Shown here one piece after another: positions 25,862-34,282 of a DNA stretch of 64,000 bases. Position 1 is the stretch's first letter. Every line of letters begins with the position of its first letter. Under the pieces are notes generated by a model that had not been told where the DNA came from, did not search any database, and worked only from the letters and a program-made list of their open reading frames with translations. This DNA comes from Streptomyces sp. BK208 (GTDB lineage Bacteria; Actinomycetota; Actinomycetes; Streptomycetales; Streptomycetaceae), in the NCBI RefSeq assembly GCF_004364245.1, contig NZ_SOAV01000005.1, positions 248,001-312,000 on the forward strand, written 5' to 3'. A program made the translations under genes and the position numbers.

Positions 25862-26185
25862 TCAGTGGGCCGATCCGGACAGCTGCAGTCCGATCACACC
25901 GATGATGACGAAGCTGATCGAGACGATCTTCAGGGTCGAGACCAGGTCGCCGAGGAAGACCATGCCGTAGATGGCGGTGCCCGCCGCGCCGATGCCGGTC
26001 CACACCGCGTACGCGGGACCGACGTCGAGCTTCTTCAGCGACATGGTCAGCAGGCCGAAACTGCCCAGGGCGAAGGCGCAGAAAGCGACGGTGGGCCAGA
26101 GCCGGGTGAAGCCGTGCGACAGCTTCAGGCAGACGGCGAAGCCGGTTTCGAGCACTCCGGCCACTATGACCAGCAGCCACGCCAT
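25862..26185 (-). CDS. SMR-family multidrug/guanidinium exporter
   Basis: 107 residues with four transmembrane helices. The essential membrane glutamate is in AGVLETGFAVCLKLS, and helix 3 has the SMR pattern YAVWTGIGAAGTAIYG. It functions as an antiparallel dimer exchanging protons for substrate. GGGAGGACGA precedes the ATG. It may be a Gdx-type guanidinium or a QacE-type drug exporter; I could not recognise a guanidine riboswitch in its leader. Confidence 0.9.
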   Translation of the reverse strand: MAWLLVIVAGVLETGFAVCLKLSHGFTRLWPTVAFCAFALGSFGLLTMSLKKLDVGPAYAVWTGIGAAGTAIYGMVFLGDLVSTLKIVSISFVIIGVIGLQLSGSAH

Positions 26186-26323
26186 GTCTCGTCCTCCCGT
26201 AGTGCCCTGCCGCGACCGCTGAGCCGACCGGTGCCGACCGGTTTCCCTCTTTGCCCGGGCTTGGTTCCGGCTTGGTGCGATTATGCACTTGCCGCCCGCA
26301 CGGCACGGCAAACAACGCGGTGG

Positions 26324-27337
26324 TCAGTCGCCTTCCTTGCGTTCCCGCGTCGAGAGCAGACGACGCAGCGAGTACAGCCGGGCCGGGTCGGCGTGCCCCT
26401 CGGCCACCCAGGCGTCCAGCGCGCAGTCGGGCTCGTCGTGACTGCACGCGCGCGGACAGCCCTCCGTGCCGGGCACCAGGTCGGGGAAGGCGTTGATCAC
26501 CCTGGACGGGTCGATGTGCGCCAGGCCGAACGACCGTACGCCCGGGGTGTCGACGACCCAGCCGCCCTCCGCCGAGGACAGCGGCAGGGCCAGCGCCGAG
26601 GTCGTGGTGTGGCGGCCGCGGCCGGTGACCGCGTTGACGTGCCCCGTCACCCGGCGGCGGTCCTCCGGCACCAGGGTGTTGACCAGAGTCGTCTTGCCGA
26701 CGCCGGAGTGACCGACGAAGGCGGTGATCTTCCCGTCCAGGTGTTCGCGCACCAGCTCCGCCGCGGCGCCGTTCTCCAGCTCCTCGCGGCTGGTGACGAC
26801 GAAGGGGATGTCCAACGCGCCGTACAGCTCCAGCAGTTCGTCCGGCGGCGCCAGGTCCGACTTGGTCATCACCAGCAGCGGGGTGAGACCGCCGTCGAAC
26901 GCCGCGACCAAGCAGCGGTCGATGAGGCGGGGGCGCGGCTCGGGGTCGGCGAGGGCGGTGACGATGGCGAGCTGGTCGGCGTTGGCGACGACCACCCGTT
27001 CGTAGGGGTCGTCGTCGTCCGCCGTGCGGCGGAGCACGGAGGCGCGCTCCGCGATGCGGACGATGCGGGCGAGCGTGTCCTTCTTGCCGGACAGGTCGCC
27101 GACCAGCGCGACCCGGTCGCCGACGACCGCGGCCTTGCGGCCCAGCTCACGGGCCTTCATGGCCATGACGATCCGGTCCTCGACCAGACAGGTCAGCCGG
27201 CCCCGGTCCACCGTGAGGACCAGGCCCTCGGCGGCGTCCTCGTGCTTGGGCCGGATGTGGGTGCGCGGCCGGTTGCCCTTGCGGTTCGGGCGGGTGCGGA
27301 TGTCGTCCTCGTCGGTGTGCTTGCCGTAGCGGCGCAT
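26324..27337 (-). CDS. rsgA: RsgA, circularly permuted ribosome-assembly GTPase
   Basis: 337 residues. An N-terminal OB-fold (residues 35–100) precedes the permuted GTPase motifs: MTKSD (G4) comes before GHSGVGKTTLVNTL (G1), then NAVTGRGRHTTT (G2 region) and VVDTPGVRSFGL (G3). A zinc knuckle follows with CPRACSHDEPDC. RsgA matures the 30S subunit. The N-terminus is basic with RNRKGNRP-like residues. It lies 12 bases after aroA, so the two share a transcript. Confidence 0.93.
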   Translation of the reverse strand: MRRYGKHTDEDDIRTRPNRKGNRPRTHIRPKHEDAAEGLVLTVDRGRLTCLVEDRIVMAMKARELGRKAAVVGDRVALVGDLSGKKDTLARIVRIAERASVLRRTADDDDPYERVVVANADQLAIVTALADPEPRPRLIDRCLVAAFDGGLTPLLVMTKSDLAPPDELLELYGALDIPFVVTSREELENGAAAELVREHLDGKITAFVGHSGVGKTTLVNTLVPEDRRRVTGHVNAVTGRGRHTTTSALALPLSSAEGGWVVDTPGVRSFGLAHIDPSRVINAFPDLVPGTEGCPRACSHDEPDCALDAWVAEGHADPARLYSLRRLLSTRERKEGD

Positions 27338-27349
27338 GGCGAACCGTCC

Positions 27350-28666
27350 CTACGCCCCGAGCATCCCGGTCCACAGGTCGGGGAAGTCGGGCAGGGTCTT
27401 GGCGGTCGTCGCCACGTTCTCGATCTGCACCCCCTCGACCGCGAGGCCGAGGACGGCACCGGCGGTGGCCATGCGGTGGTCCTCGTAGGTGTGGAAGACG
27501 CCGCCGTGCAACGGGCGCGGGCGGATGTGCAGACCGTCGGCGGTCTCGGTGACGTCCCCGCCGAGTTCGTTGATCTCCTTGGTGAGCGCGGCCAGCCGGT
27601 CCGTCTCGTGCAGACGCAGGTGGGCCACGCCGCGCAGGGTCGAGGGGGAGTCCGCGAGGGCGGCGACGGCCGCGATGCCCGGGGTCAGCTCGCCGACCTC
27701 GCTCAGGTCGACGTCGATGCCGTGGATCGCGCCCGAACCGGTGAACACGAGCCCCGCGTCCGTCAGTTCGCAGGAGCCGCCCATCTCGGTGAAGATCTCG
27801 CGCAGCCGGTCACCGGGCTGGGTGGTGCGGGACGGCCAGTCGGGGACGACCACCTTGCCGCCGGTCACCAGCGCCGCCGCCAGGAACGGCTGGGCGTTGG
27901 ACAGGTCCGGCTCGATCGTCAGGTCCCGGCCCAGCAGCGCACCCGGCGTGACCCGCCAGACGTTCGGCTCGCCACCGGACTCGGGGGTGTCGACCTGGGC
28001 GCCGACCGCGCGCAGCATGTCGACGGTCATCCGGATGTGCGGCATGGACGGCAGCGCGGAGCCCGTGTGACGCACCTCGACGCCCTGGTTGAAGCGCGGG
28101 CCGGACAGCAGCAGGGCGCTGACGAACTGCGAGGAGGACGACGCGTCGATCTCGACCGGACCGCCCTCCAGCGCGCCGCTGCCGTGCACGGTCAGCGGCA
28201 GCGCGCCGCGCCCGTCGTCGTCGATGCGGGCACCGAGCACGCGCAGCGCGTCGATCACACCGTGCAGCGGACGCTCGTACGCGCGCGGGTCGCCGTCGAA
28301 GCGGACGGCGCCGTCCGCCAGCGCGGCGACCGGCGGCAGGAAACGCATCACCGTGCCGGCGTTGCCGACGTCGACCGTGGCCGGCCCGCGCAGGCCCGCG
28401 GGCAGGACCCGCCAGAACTCGCCGGTGCCCTCGGGACCGACACCCTCCTCGATCTCGATGCCCAGCGTGCGCAGCGCCTCGGCCATCAGCAGCGTGTCGC
28501 GCGAGCGCAGCGGGCGGCGCAGCCAGCCGGGCTCGGAGGCGAGGGCGGCCAGCACCAGGGCGCGGTTGGTGACCGACTTGGACCCGGGCACGTGGACGGT
28601 CGCGACGACGGCTCCGCTCGCATGCGGGGCGGGCCAGAGGGCGGTGTGCGCGGGGTTCACGGTCAT
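27350..28666 (-). CDS. aroA: 3-phosphoshikimate 1-carboxyvinyltransferase (EPSP synthase)
   Basis: 438 residues. It transfers enolpyruvate from PEP to shikimate-3-phosphate in aromatic amino-acid synthesis. Markers are the substrate-binding [32 protein letters not shown] and [20 protein letters not shown]. Size is normal for a class I enzyme. The ATG at 28666 has GTGGGG upstream. It is the first gene of a pair with rsgA. The promoter is probably in the 138-base gap to the M50-like gene. Confidence 0.94.
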   Translation of the reverse strand: MTVNPAHTALWPAPHASGAVVATVHVPGSKSVTNRALVLAALASEPGWLRRPLRSRDTLLMAEALRTLGIEIEEGVGPEGTGEFWRVLPAGLRGPATVDVGNAGTVMRFLPPVAALADGAVRFDGDPRAYERPLHGVIDALRVLGARIDDDGRGALPLTVHGSGALEGGPVEIDASSSSQFVSALLLSGPRFNQGVEVRHTGSALPSMPHIRMTVDMLRAVGAQVDTPESGGEPNVWRVTPGALLGRDLTIEPDLSNAQPFLAAALVTGGKVVVPDWPSRTTQPGDRLREIFTEMGGSCELTDAGLVFTGSGAIHGIDVDLSEVGELTPGIAAVAALADSPSTLRGVAHLRLHETDRLAALTKEINELGGDVTETADGLHIRPRPLHGGVFHTYEDHRMATAGAVLGLAVEGVQIENVATTAKTLPDFPDLWTGMLGA

Positions 28667-28751
28667 GGGCCCCACTTTAATGGCTGAGGACGACCGGAGA
28701 TCTTGATCAAAAGCGGCGAAACCTGACCGAAAACGCAACACCGCACGTGCC

Positions 28752-28765
28752 GCGCATATATGCGC
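28752..28765. repeat. 14-bp AT-cored palindrome upstream of aroA
   Basis: GCGCATATATGCGC is a perfect palindrome about 85 bases before the aroA start and 40 bases after the M50-like stop. The ATATAT core is rare in this DNA. It could be an operator or a small hairpin; nothing else shows its role. Confidence 0.5.
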
Positions 28766-28804
28766 AGACGCGAGCCGCCCCGCGCTGCCGCGCTGCTCCG
28801 GGCC

Positions 28805-29527
28805 TCACAGCTCCAGCAGCCAGCGCCCCCCGCCGACCAGCGAGCACAGCGACACCGCGTGGAACAGGAAGAACCACACCCCCGCCGGCGCGTGGGTCAG
28901 CCGCGCCAGCTGGTCCGCGTCCGAGTCCCCGGCGGCGCCCCGCGCCCGCTTGGCCTGCAGCTCGAAGGCCGGACGGACCCCGCCGAGCAGCAGGAACCAC
29001 ACCACCGCGTACGCGAACGCCGCCTGCACCTGCGGTCCGGCCAGCCAGGACACCAGGACGAACGTGCCGCCGGTGACCACCACCGTCAGCACCCCGTACG
29101 CGTTGCGGATCATCACCAGCAGGGCCACGAGCAGCGCCGTCGCCGCCCACAGCAGCAGCGTGATGCGGCCCGCGGCCAGCAGCGCGGCGCCGCCGAGGCC
29201 GAGCAGCGGCGGAGCGGTGTAGCCGGCGACCGCGGTGAGGATCATGCCGACGCCGTGCGGCTTGCCCCGGCTCACCGTCAGGCCGCTGGTGTCCGAGTGC
29301 AGCGTGATGCCGGTCAGGGTGCGGCCGGTGAGCAGGGCCACGAGCCCGTGACCGCCCTCGTGCGCGATGGTGATCGCGTTGCGGGCTATCCGCCAGGGCC
29401 GGTGCGGCACGACCACGACCAGCGCCGCCACCAGGGTCGCGACCACCACCCACAGGTCGGGATCGCTCTGTGTGCCGGAGACCTCGTCCCACAGGGAGGG
29501 GAGCGCGGTCGTTGCGAGGTGGTCCAT
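28805..29527 (-). CDS. M50B-like zinc metallopeptidase membrane protein
   Basis: 240 residues starting MDHLATTALPSLWDEV, with GAGGAG upstream. HExxH is present as IAHEGGHGLVALLTG inside a hydrophobic region, typical of the M50/M50B group. About six to seven transmembrane segments follow, including AVAGYTAPPLLGLGGAALL and ALLVALLVMIRNAYGVL. The DxD-type second motif seen in site-2 proteases is not obvious. Substrate unknown. Divergent from the SRAP gene by about 50 bases. Confidence 0.85.
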   Translation of the reverse strand: MDHLATTALPSLWDEVSGTQSDPDLWVVVATLVAALVVVVPHRPWRIARNAITIAHEGGHGLVALLTGRTLTGITLHSDTSGLTVSRGKPHGVGMILTAVAGYTAPPLLGLGGAALLAAGRITLLLWAATALLVALLVMIRNAYGVLTVVVTGGTFVLVSWLAGPQVQAAFAYAVVWFLLLGGVRPAFELQAKRARGAAGDSDADQLARLTHAPAGVWFFLFHAVSLCSLVGGGRWLLEL

Positions 29528-29577
29528 GTTCGGTGAGGGCTCCTCGTGTCTGCGCGGGGTCTGGCAGTCTGGCACGT

Positions 29578-30393
29578 ATGTGCGGACGGTATGCGGCGAG
29601 TCGTGGACCCGAGGATCTCGCGGGGATCTTCGAGATCGAGAAGTGGGAGCCCGAGGAGAGCCTGGAACCCGACTACAACGTGGCGCCCACCAAGGAGGTC
29701 TACGCCGTCCTCGACCGCCCTCTGAAGGACGCCGAGGACCCCGACCCGGTTCGCCAGCTGCGGAAGCTGAAGTGGGGCCTCGTCCCGTCCTGGGCCAAGA
29801 CGCCCGAGGGCGGTGCCCGGATGATCAACGCCCGTGCGGAGACCGTCCACGAGAAGCCCTCCTACCGCCGTGCCTTCAGCACCCGGCGCTGCATCCTGCC
29901 CGCCGACGGCTACTACGAGTGGGTCACCGGCAAGCAGGAGCGGGACCTGGAGGTCGAGGGACGCAAGAAGCGGCCGCGCAAGCAGCCGTACTTCGTCACC
30001 CCGGCCGACGGGTCGGTGTTCGCCATGGCCGGCCTCTACGAGTTCTGGCGGGACAAGACGCTGCCGGACGACCACCCGCAGGCCTGGTGGGTGACATGCT
30101 CGGTGATCACCACCGAGGCGGAGACCGCGCCGCTCGCCGTCGCCCCGGCCGACGGCCCGCACGCCCTGGCCGACATCCACCCCCGGATGCCCCTGATGCT
30201 GACGCCGGACCGCTGGGACGACTGGCTCGACCCGGCGCGGACCGACCCCGACGAGCTGACCTCCCTGCTGGCGCCCCCGCCCGCCGGCCTGATGCGGGCC
30301 TTCCCGGTCTCCACGGCCGTGAGCAACGTCCGCAACAACGGGCCGGAGCTGCTCAAGGAGCTCGACGCACCGGAAGAGGGCACACTCTTCTGA
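29578..30393 (+). CDS. SRAP-domain protein (HMCES/YedK), abasic-site DNA shield
   Basis: 271 residues starting MCGRYA. After methionine removal Cys2 becomes the N-terminal nucleophile that crosslinks to abasic sites in single-stranded DNA. The other conserved residues are present: NVAPT, MINARAETVHEKPSYRRAF, the ADGYYEW block with catalytic Glu, and HPRMPLML with the histidine. An Arg/Lys-rich insertion (EGRKKRPRKQ) lies mid-protein. It is coupled to the next gene, whose GTG lies one base after the stop. Confidence 0.93.
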   Translation: MCGRYAASRGPEDLAGIFEIEKWEPEESLEPDYNVAPTKEVYAVLDRPLKDAEDPDPVRQLRKLKWGLVPSWAKTPEGGARMINARAETVHEKPSYRRAFSTRRCILPADGYYEWVTGKQERDLEVEGRKKRPRKQPYFVTPADGSVFAMAGLYEFWRDKTLPDDHPQAWWVTCSVITTEAETAPLAVAPADGPHALADIHPRMPLMLTPDRWDDWLDPARTDPDELTSLLAPPPAGLMRAFPVSTAVSNVRNNGPELLKELDAPEEGTLF

Positions 30394-30394
30394 C

Positions 30395-31060
30395 GTGACC
30401 AGCGAGCCCAGCGAGACCACTGTGACCAGCGAGACCGCCGACACCGACGCCGGACCCGCCCGCATCACCTGGCACCCGGCGGAGAACCCCCGCCTCGTGC
30501 TGGCCCTGAGCCACGGCGCCGGCGGCGGCATCGAGGCACGCGACCTGCGCGCGCTGGCGGCCGCACTGCCCGCGCACGGGGTGAGCGTCGCCCTCGTGGA
30601 GCAGCCCTGGCGGGTGGCCGGCAAGAAGCTGGCGCCCGCGCCGAAGACCCTGGACACCGGCTGGCGGGGCGTCTGGCCCGCGCTCACCGCGCCCGGCCTC
30701 CCGCTGATCGCGGGCGGGCGCAGCGCCGGCGCCCGCGTCGCCTGCCGCACCGCGCGCGAACTGGGCGCCCACGCCGTCCTCGCCCTCGCCTTTCCCCTGC
30801 ATCCGCCGGGCAAGCCGGAGAAGTCCCGCGCGGACGAGCTGCTCGGGGCCGGGGTGCCCACCCTCGTGGTCCAGGGCGGCAACGACCCCTTCGGCAGGCC
30901 GCCGGAGTTCCCCGAGGCGCCCGAGGGGACCTACGACCTGGTCGAGGTGCCGTACGCGGACCACGGCTTCGCCGTGCCCAAGCGGGCCGGCATCACCCAG
31001 GAGCAGGCGCTGGCGCTGATCACCGACGGTGTCCTGAAGTGGACCGGCTCACTCGGCTGA
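30395..31060 (+). CDS. Alpha/beta-hydrolase (dienelactone-hydrolase-like)
   Basis: 221 residues from GTG, one base after the SRAP stop. The fold has LVLALSHGAGGG (oxyanion loop), the nucleophile elbow GGRSAGARVA, the acid in VVQGGNDPFG and the histidine in YADHGFAVP. The family is also annotated as KANL3/Tex30-like. Substrate unknown. Co-transcription with the SRAP gene places it in a possible repair or damage unit. Confidence 0.86.
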   Translation: MTSEPSETTVTSETADTDAGPARITWHPAENPRLVLALSHGAGGGIEARDLRALAAALPAHGVSVALVEQPWRVAGKKLAPAPKTLDTGWRGVWPALTAPGLPLIAGGRSAGARVACRTARELGAHAVLALAFPLHPPGKPEKSRADELLGAGVPTLVVQGGNDPFGRPPEFPEAPEGTYDLVEVPYADHGFAVPKRAGITQEQALALITDGVLKWTGSLG

Positions 31061-31066
31061 ACGCCC

Positions 31067-31093
31067 GGGAATGACCGGCGTGCGCTCACTGTT
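31067..31093 (+). promoter_or_regulatory. SigR-dependent autoregulatory promoter (sigRp2-like)
   Basis: GGGAAT (31067–31072), an 18-base spacer and GTT (31091–31093) match the SigR promoter GGAAT-N18-GTT exactly. A transcript starting near 31100 would include the in-frame ATG at 31153 and so encode the longer SigR′ form as well as SigR. It is the positive feedback element known for sigR–rsrA. Confidence 0.88.
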
Positions 31094-31335
31094 GTGCCGT
31101 GCGTACGTTGCTGGGAATCAGCACCGACGCCGTAGGAGAGGAAGTCCGCCGCATGGGTTCAGCCTTCTGCCCGAGTCGCAGCCGTGTCGACCTGGACTGG
31201 ACCGTGCTGCACGCTGCCAAGACCGCCCCCCTCCGGACGGCTGGCGGAGCGGATCGGCAAGCCGCTCCGGCCGCAGGTCGTCTATCCTCCGATTCGGGTG
31301 AGACCGGTCTCGGTTTCACGACGTCACTGGAGGAG

Positions 31336-32019
31336 GTGGGTCCGGTCACTGGGACCGACGCAGGGACCGAACACGGCCAGGCGGAGCAGCCCGAGGGCCG
31401 GGGTGCGGGAGCGGAGTCGACCGCGGAGCGCAGCGCGCGCTTCGAGCGGGACGCGCTGGAGTTCCTCGACCAGATGTACTCGGCCGCGCTGCGTATGACG
31501 CGTAATCCGGCCGACGCCGAGGACCTGGTGCAGGAGACCTACGCCAAGGCGTACGCGTCCTTCCACCAGTTCCGTGAGGGCACCAACCTCAAGGCGTGGC
31601 TGTACCGCATCCTCACCAACACCTTCATCAACTCGTACCGCAAGAAGCAGCGCGAACCCCAGCGCAGCGCGGCCGAGGAGATCGAGGACTGGCAGCTCGC
31701 GCGAGCCGAGTCGCACATGTCGACGGGTCTGCGCTCCGCGGAGTCGCAGGCGCTCGACCACCTGCCCGACTCGGACGTGAAGCAGGCGCTCCAGGCGATC
31801 CCCGAGGAATTCCGTATCGCCGTGTATCTGGCGGACGTCGAGGGCTTTGCCTACAAGGAGATCGCGGACATCATGGGGACACCCATCGGTACGGTGATGT
31901 CCCGGCTGCACCGTGGACGCCGTCAGCTGCGCGGCATGCTGGAGGACTACGCCCGCGACCGCGGCCTGGTCCCCGCCGGCGCCGGAGAGTCGAACGAAGC
32001 GAAAGGCTCGGGGTCATGA
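31336..32019 (+). CDS. sigR: ECF sigma factor SigR (thiol-oxidative stress)
   Basis: 227 residues from GTG 31336 (GGAGGAGGT overlaps the start). Region 2 is [34 protein letters not shown] and region 4 ends [18 protein letters not shown] with [11 protein letters not shown]. It directs transcription of thioredoxin and mycothiol genes under disulfide stress and is held inactive by RsrA. An ATG at 31153, in frame with no stop between, would give a 61-residue N-terminal extension like the unstable SigR′ of S. coelicolor (reported as about 55 residues). The stop overlaps the rsrA start (ATGA). Confidence 0.96.
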
Positions 32020-32327
32020 GCTGCGGAGAGCCGCACGAGACGGATTGCAGCGAAATCCTCGATCATCTCTACGAGTTCCTCGACAAAGAGATGCCGGACT
32101 CGGACTGCGTGAAGTTCGAGCACCACTTCGAGGAGTGCTCGCCCTGCCTGGAGAAGTACGGGCTGGAGCAGGCCGTGAAGAAGCTGGTCAAGCGGTGCTG
32201 CGGCCAGGACGACGTGCCGGGTGACCTGCGGGCCAAGGTCATGGGACGGCTGGATCTCATCCGGTCGGGGCAGTCCGTTCCGGAACACGACGTGACGGCC
32301 GCGCCGTCGGCTCCGCGGGAGTCCTGA
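32016..32327 (+). CDS. rsrA: Redox-sensitive zinc anti-sigma factor RsrA
   Basis: 103 residues. Zinc is coordinated by the ZAS motif H37-x3-C41-x2-C44 with C11; these fall at exactly those positions here (HHFEECSPC). Oxidation forms a disulfide, expels zinc and frees SigR. Two more cysteines occur at KRCCGQDD. Translational coupling to sigR by ATGA overlap keeps the pair balanced. Confidence 0.96.
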
Positions 32328-32487
32328 CCCGCCCGCACACCCCCGGTGTGCCGAGCCGTCCGGACACCCTGAGCGTGCCGAGTCACGCCCAAGTCACTCG
32401 TACGTGCTAATCCGCGGGTTATCTGCCCGCGGCCTCCCCTCCCCGCCCTAGGCTCCGAGCCTCACAGACGTGGCCGGGGAGGGGCTC

Positions 32488-33813
32488 ATGAAGGCGGTAC
32501 CGGCACGCGCGCGTGCGTACGTCGTGTGCGTCACCCTCGCCGCCCTGCTCTGCCTGCGACCGCTGCCGACCGTGCGCGCCCCCTGGGGGGCGGTGCTGCT
32601 GCTGGCCGGGCTGTACGCGGGCTCCGAGCTGGTCGCGAGGTCCCGGTTCGTCGGGACCTGCTACCCCGTCCTGCTCGCCGGAGCCTTCCTGCTGCCGCCG
32701 CCCGCCGCGGCGCTCGTGGCACTGCCCGGGGCACTGCTGTCCCCGGTGCCGCGGCGGCCGTCTGGCATGCGGCGCGTCTGGCGGGCCGCGCAGCTGGCCC
32801 TCGCGGTATGGGCCGCCGCCTGCGTCCACTGGCGGCTCGGCGGCCGGGACGCGGTCGTCGAGGCCGAGTTCCCCCACGCCCTCGTGCCGGCCGGAGCCGC
32901 GGTCCTCGCGTTCTGCCTGGTGCTCACCGTCCTGGACGGCGGCATCCTCACCCTCGCCGACCGCGTGCCGCCCAGGCGGGCCTGGCGGGGGTCGTTCTCC
33001 CGGTCGCTCGCGCCGATCGCCGTGCACGGGCTCGCCGGGCTGATGATGGCCGTCCTGTGGCGCAGCCCGTACGGTCCGGTGGCCGCGCTGCTCGTCCTGC
33101 TGCCGATGTGCGTGGCCTGGTGGGCCTTCGCCCAGTACCACCGCGAGCGGGCCGCCCACCAGGCGACCATCCGTGCCCTGGTGCAGGCCGTCGACATCAA
33201 GGACGGCTACACGCGCGGCCACAGCGAACGCGTCGGCCAGGCCTCCATGATGATCGCCCGCGAGCTGGGCATGGACGACGAGCGCGTCGAGACCCTCCGT
33301 TTCGCGGGCATCCTGCACGACGTGGGCAAGCTCGGCGTGCCCACCCGGCTGCTGCGCAAGGACGGGCCGCTCACGCCCGAGGAACGGCGGGTGATCGAGC
33401 TGCACCCCGAGTACGGGCACGAGATGGTGCGCGGGATCCGCTTCCTGGGAGAGGCCCGTGCCGCCGTCCTGCACCACCACGAACGGCTGGACGGCAGCGG
33501 CTACCCCTACGGCCTGGTCGGCGACCGGATCCCCGAGTCGGCCCGGGTGGTGGCCGTCGCCGACGCCTTCGACGCGATGACGTCCACCCGCTCCTACAGC
33601 AGGGCCCGCCCCGTCGCCGCGGCGCTGGAGGAGCTACGGCGGTGTGCCGGCGCGCAGTTCGACCCCCGGATGGTGCGGGCGCTGATCCACGCCCTCGGGC
33701 GTCACGGCTGGCGCCCGTCGGTGACGGCGGACGGCACCCCCACCCTCCCCGGCACCCCGCTGCCCGGCCCCGGCGGAGGCACGCGGGACAGCGTCGGCAG
33801 GGGGGCGCCGTGA
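32488..33813 (+). CDS. HD-GYP domain membrane protein
   Basis: 441 residues from ATG 32488 with GGGGAGGGG upstream. Residues 1–220 hold about six membrane helices (a MASE-like sensor). The C-terminal HD-GYP domain has the first histidine in TRGHSERVGQ, the HD pair in FAGILHDVGKLGVP, the H-H in VLHHHERLDGSGYPYG with an intact GYP, and VADAFDAMTSTRSY. Such domains hydrolyse cyclic di-GMP or related nucleotides. The protein is the intact member of a tandem pair with the downstream gene. Signal sensed is unknown. Confidence 0.9.
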   Translation: MKAVPARARAYVVCVTLAALLCLRPLPTVRAPWGAVLLLAGLYAGSELVARSRFVGTCYPVLLAGAFLLPPPAAALVALPGALLSPVPRRPSGMRRVWRAAQLALAVWAAACVHWRLGGRDAVVEAEFPHALVPAGAAVLAFCLVLTVLDGGILTLADRVPPRRAWRGSFSRSLAPIAVHGLAGLMMAVLWRSPYGPVAALLVLLPMCVAWWAFAQYHRERAAHQATIRALVQAVDIKDGYTRGHSERVGQASMMIARELGMDDERVETLRFAGILHDVGKLGVPTRLLRKDGPLTPEERRVIELHPEYGHEMVRGIRFLGEARAAVLHHHERLDGSGYPYGLVGDRIPESARVVAVADAFDAMTSTRSYSRARPVAAALEELRRCAGAQFDPRMVRALIHALGRHGWRPSVTADGTPTLPGTPLPGPGGGTRDSVGRGAP

Positions 33814-34282
33814 GGGGCGCGGGACGACCGGCGCGGTGCGGCCGTGTCCGGAGGAAAGGGTCCGGCGGGGAGCCGGAGAGGAGGGGCGTCGTGGTGGGGG
33901 ATCTGCGTGCGTGGACCGGTGACGGGGTGCCGGCCGCGTGCGGCGGGGCGTGGCGGGGGCGGGCCGTGAGGGGCTCGGGACGACCGGCGCCATACGGCCG
34001 TGTCCGGAGGTCAGGGCGCGGCGGAGGGGCCGGGCGGAGGGCCGTGGTGGCGGACGTCGCGCCGGGCGCGATGACCGCCCCAGGGGCGCGGGGAACTGCG
34101 CGACCAGCCAGAAACCCCCCGCACCCGGCAACGAAACGGCTCTCGGCGGCCCCGTGCGGCGCGGTCGCCACCCTGCTACGCCGGGTGGCGACCCGCCCCC
34201 CGCGGGGCCGGAAGGTGTGCACGGAACAAAGGCGCCGGCCGGAGGCCGCGGGGCGTGGCGGGCGTGCGGGCGGAGGTGCAAC
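33814..34282. repeat. Intergenic region with duplicated segment and dispersed-repeat element
   Basis: No gene is visible in these 470 bases. A GC-rich segment occurs twice: 33816–33856 and 33968–34008 share GGGACGACCGGCGC followed by CGGCCGTGTCCGGAGG. Further down, 34083–34110 holds GGGGCGCGGGGAACTGCGCG then ACCAGCC, a small intergenic repeat widespread in Streptomyces genomes. The frame of the second HD protein is open through it but lacks a start with a ribosome site before 34283. The region may be a decayed coding segment or a recombination scar. Confidence 0.6.

Noticed and set aside
26186..26323. Possible guanidine riboswitch before the SMR gene
   Set aside because: I could not match the conserved ykkC blocks or paired ACGR loops on the minus strand; only a repeated CCGGTCGG is visible.
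33938..34282. An N-terminal extension of the second HD protein
   Set aside because: The frame is open but the sequence is Arg/Gly-rich repeat DNA and includes a dispersed intergenic repeat; GTG 34283 has the only convincing ribosome site.
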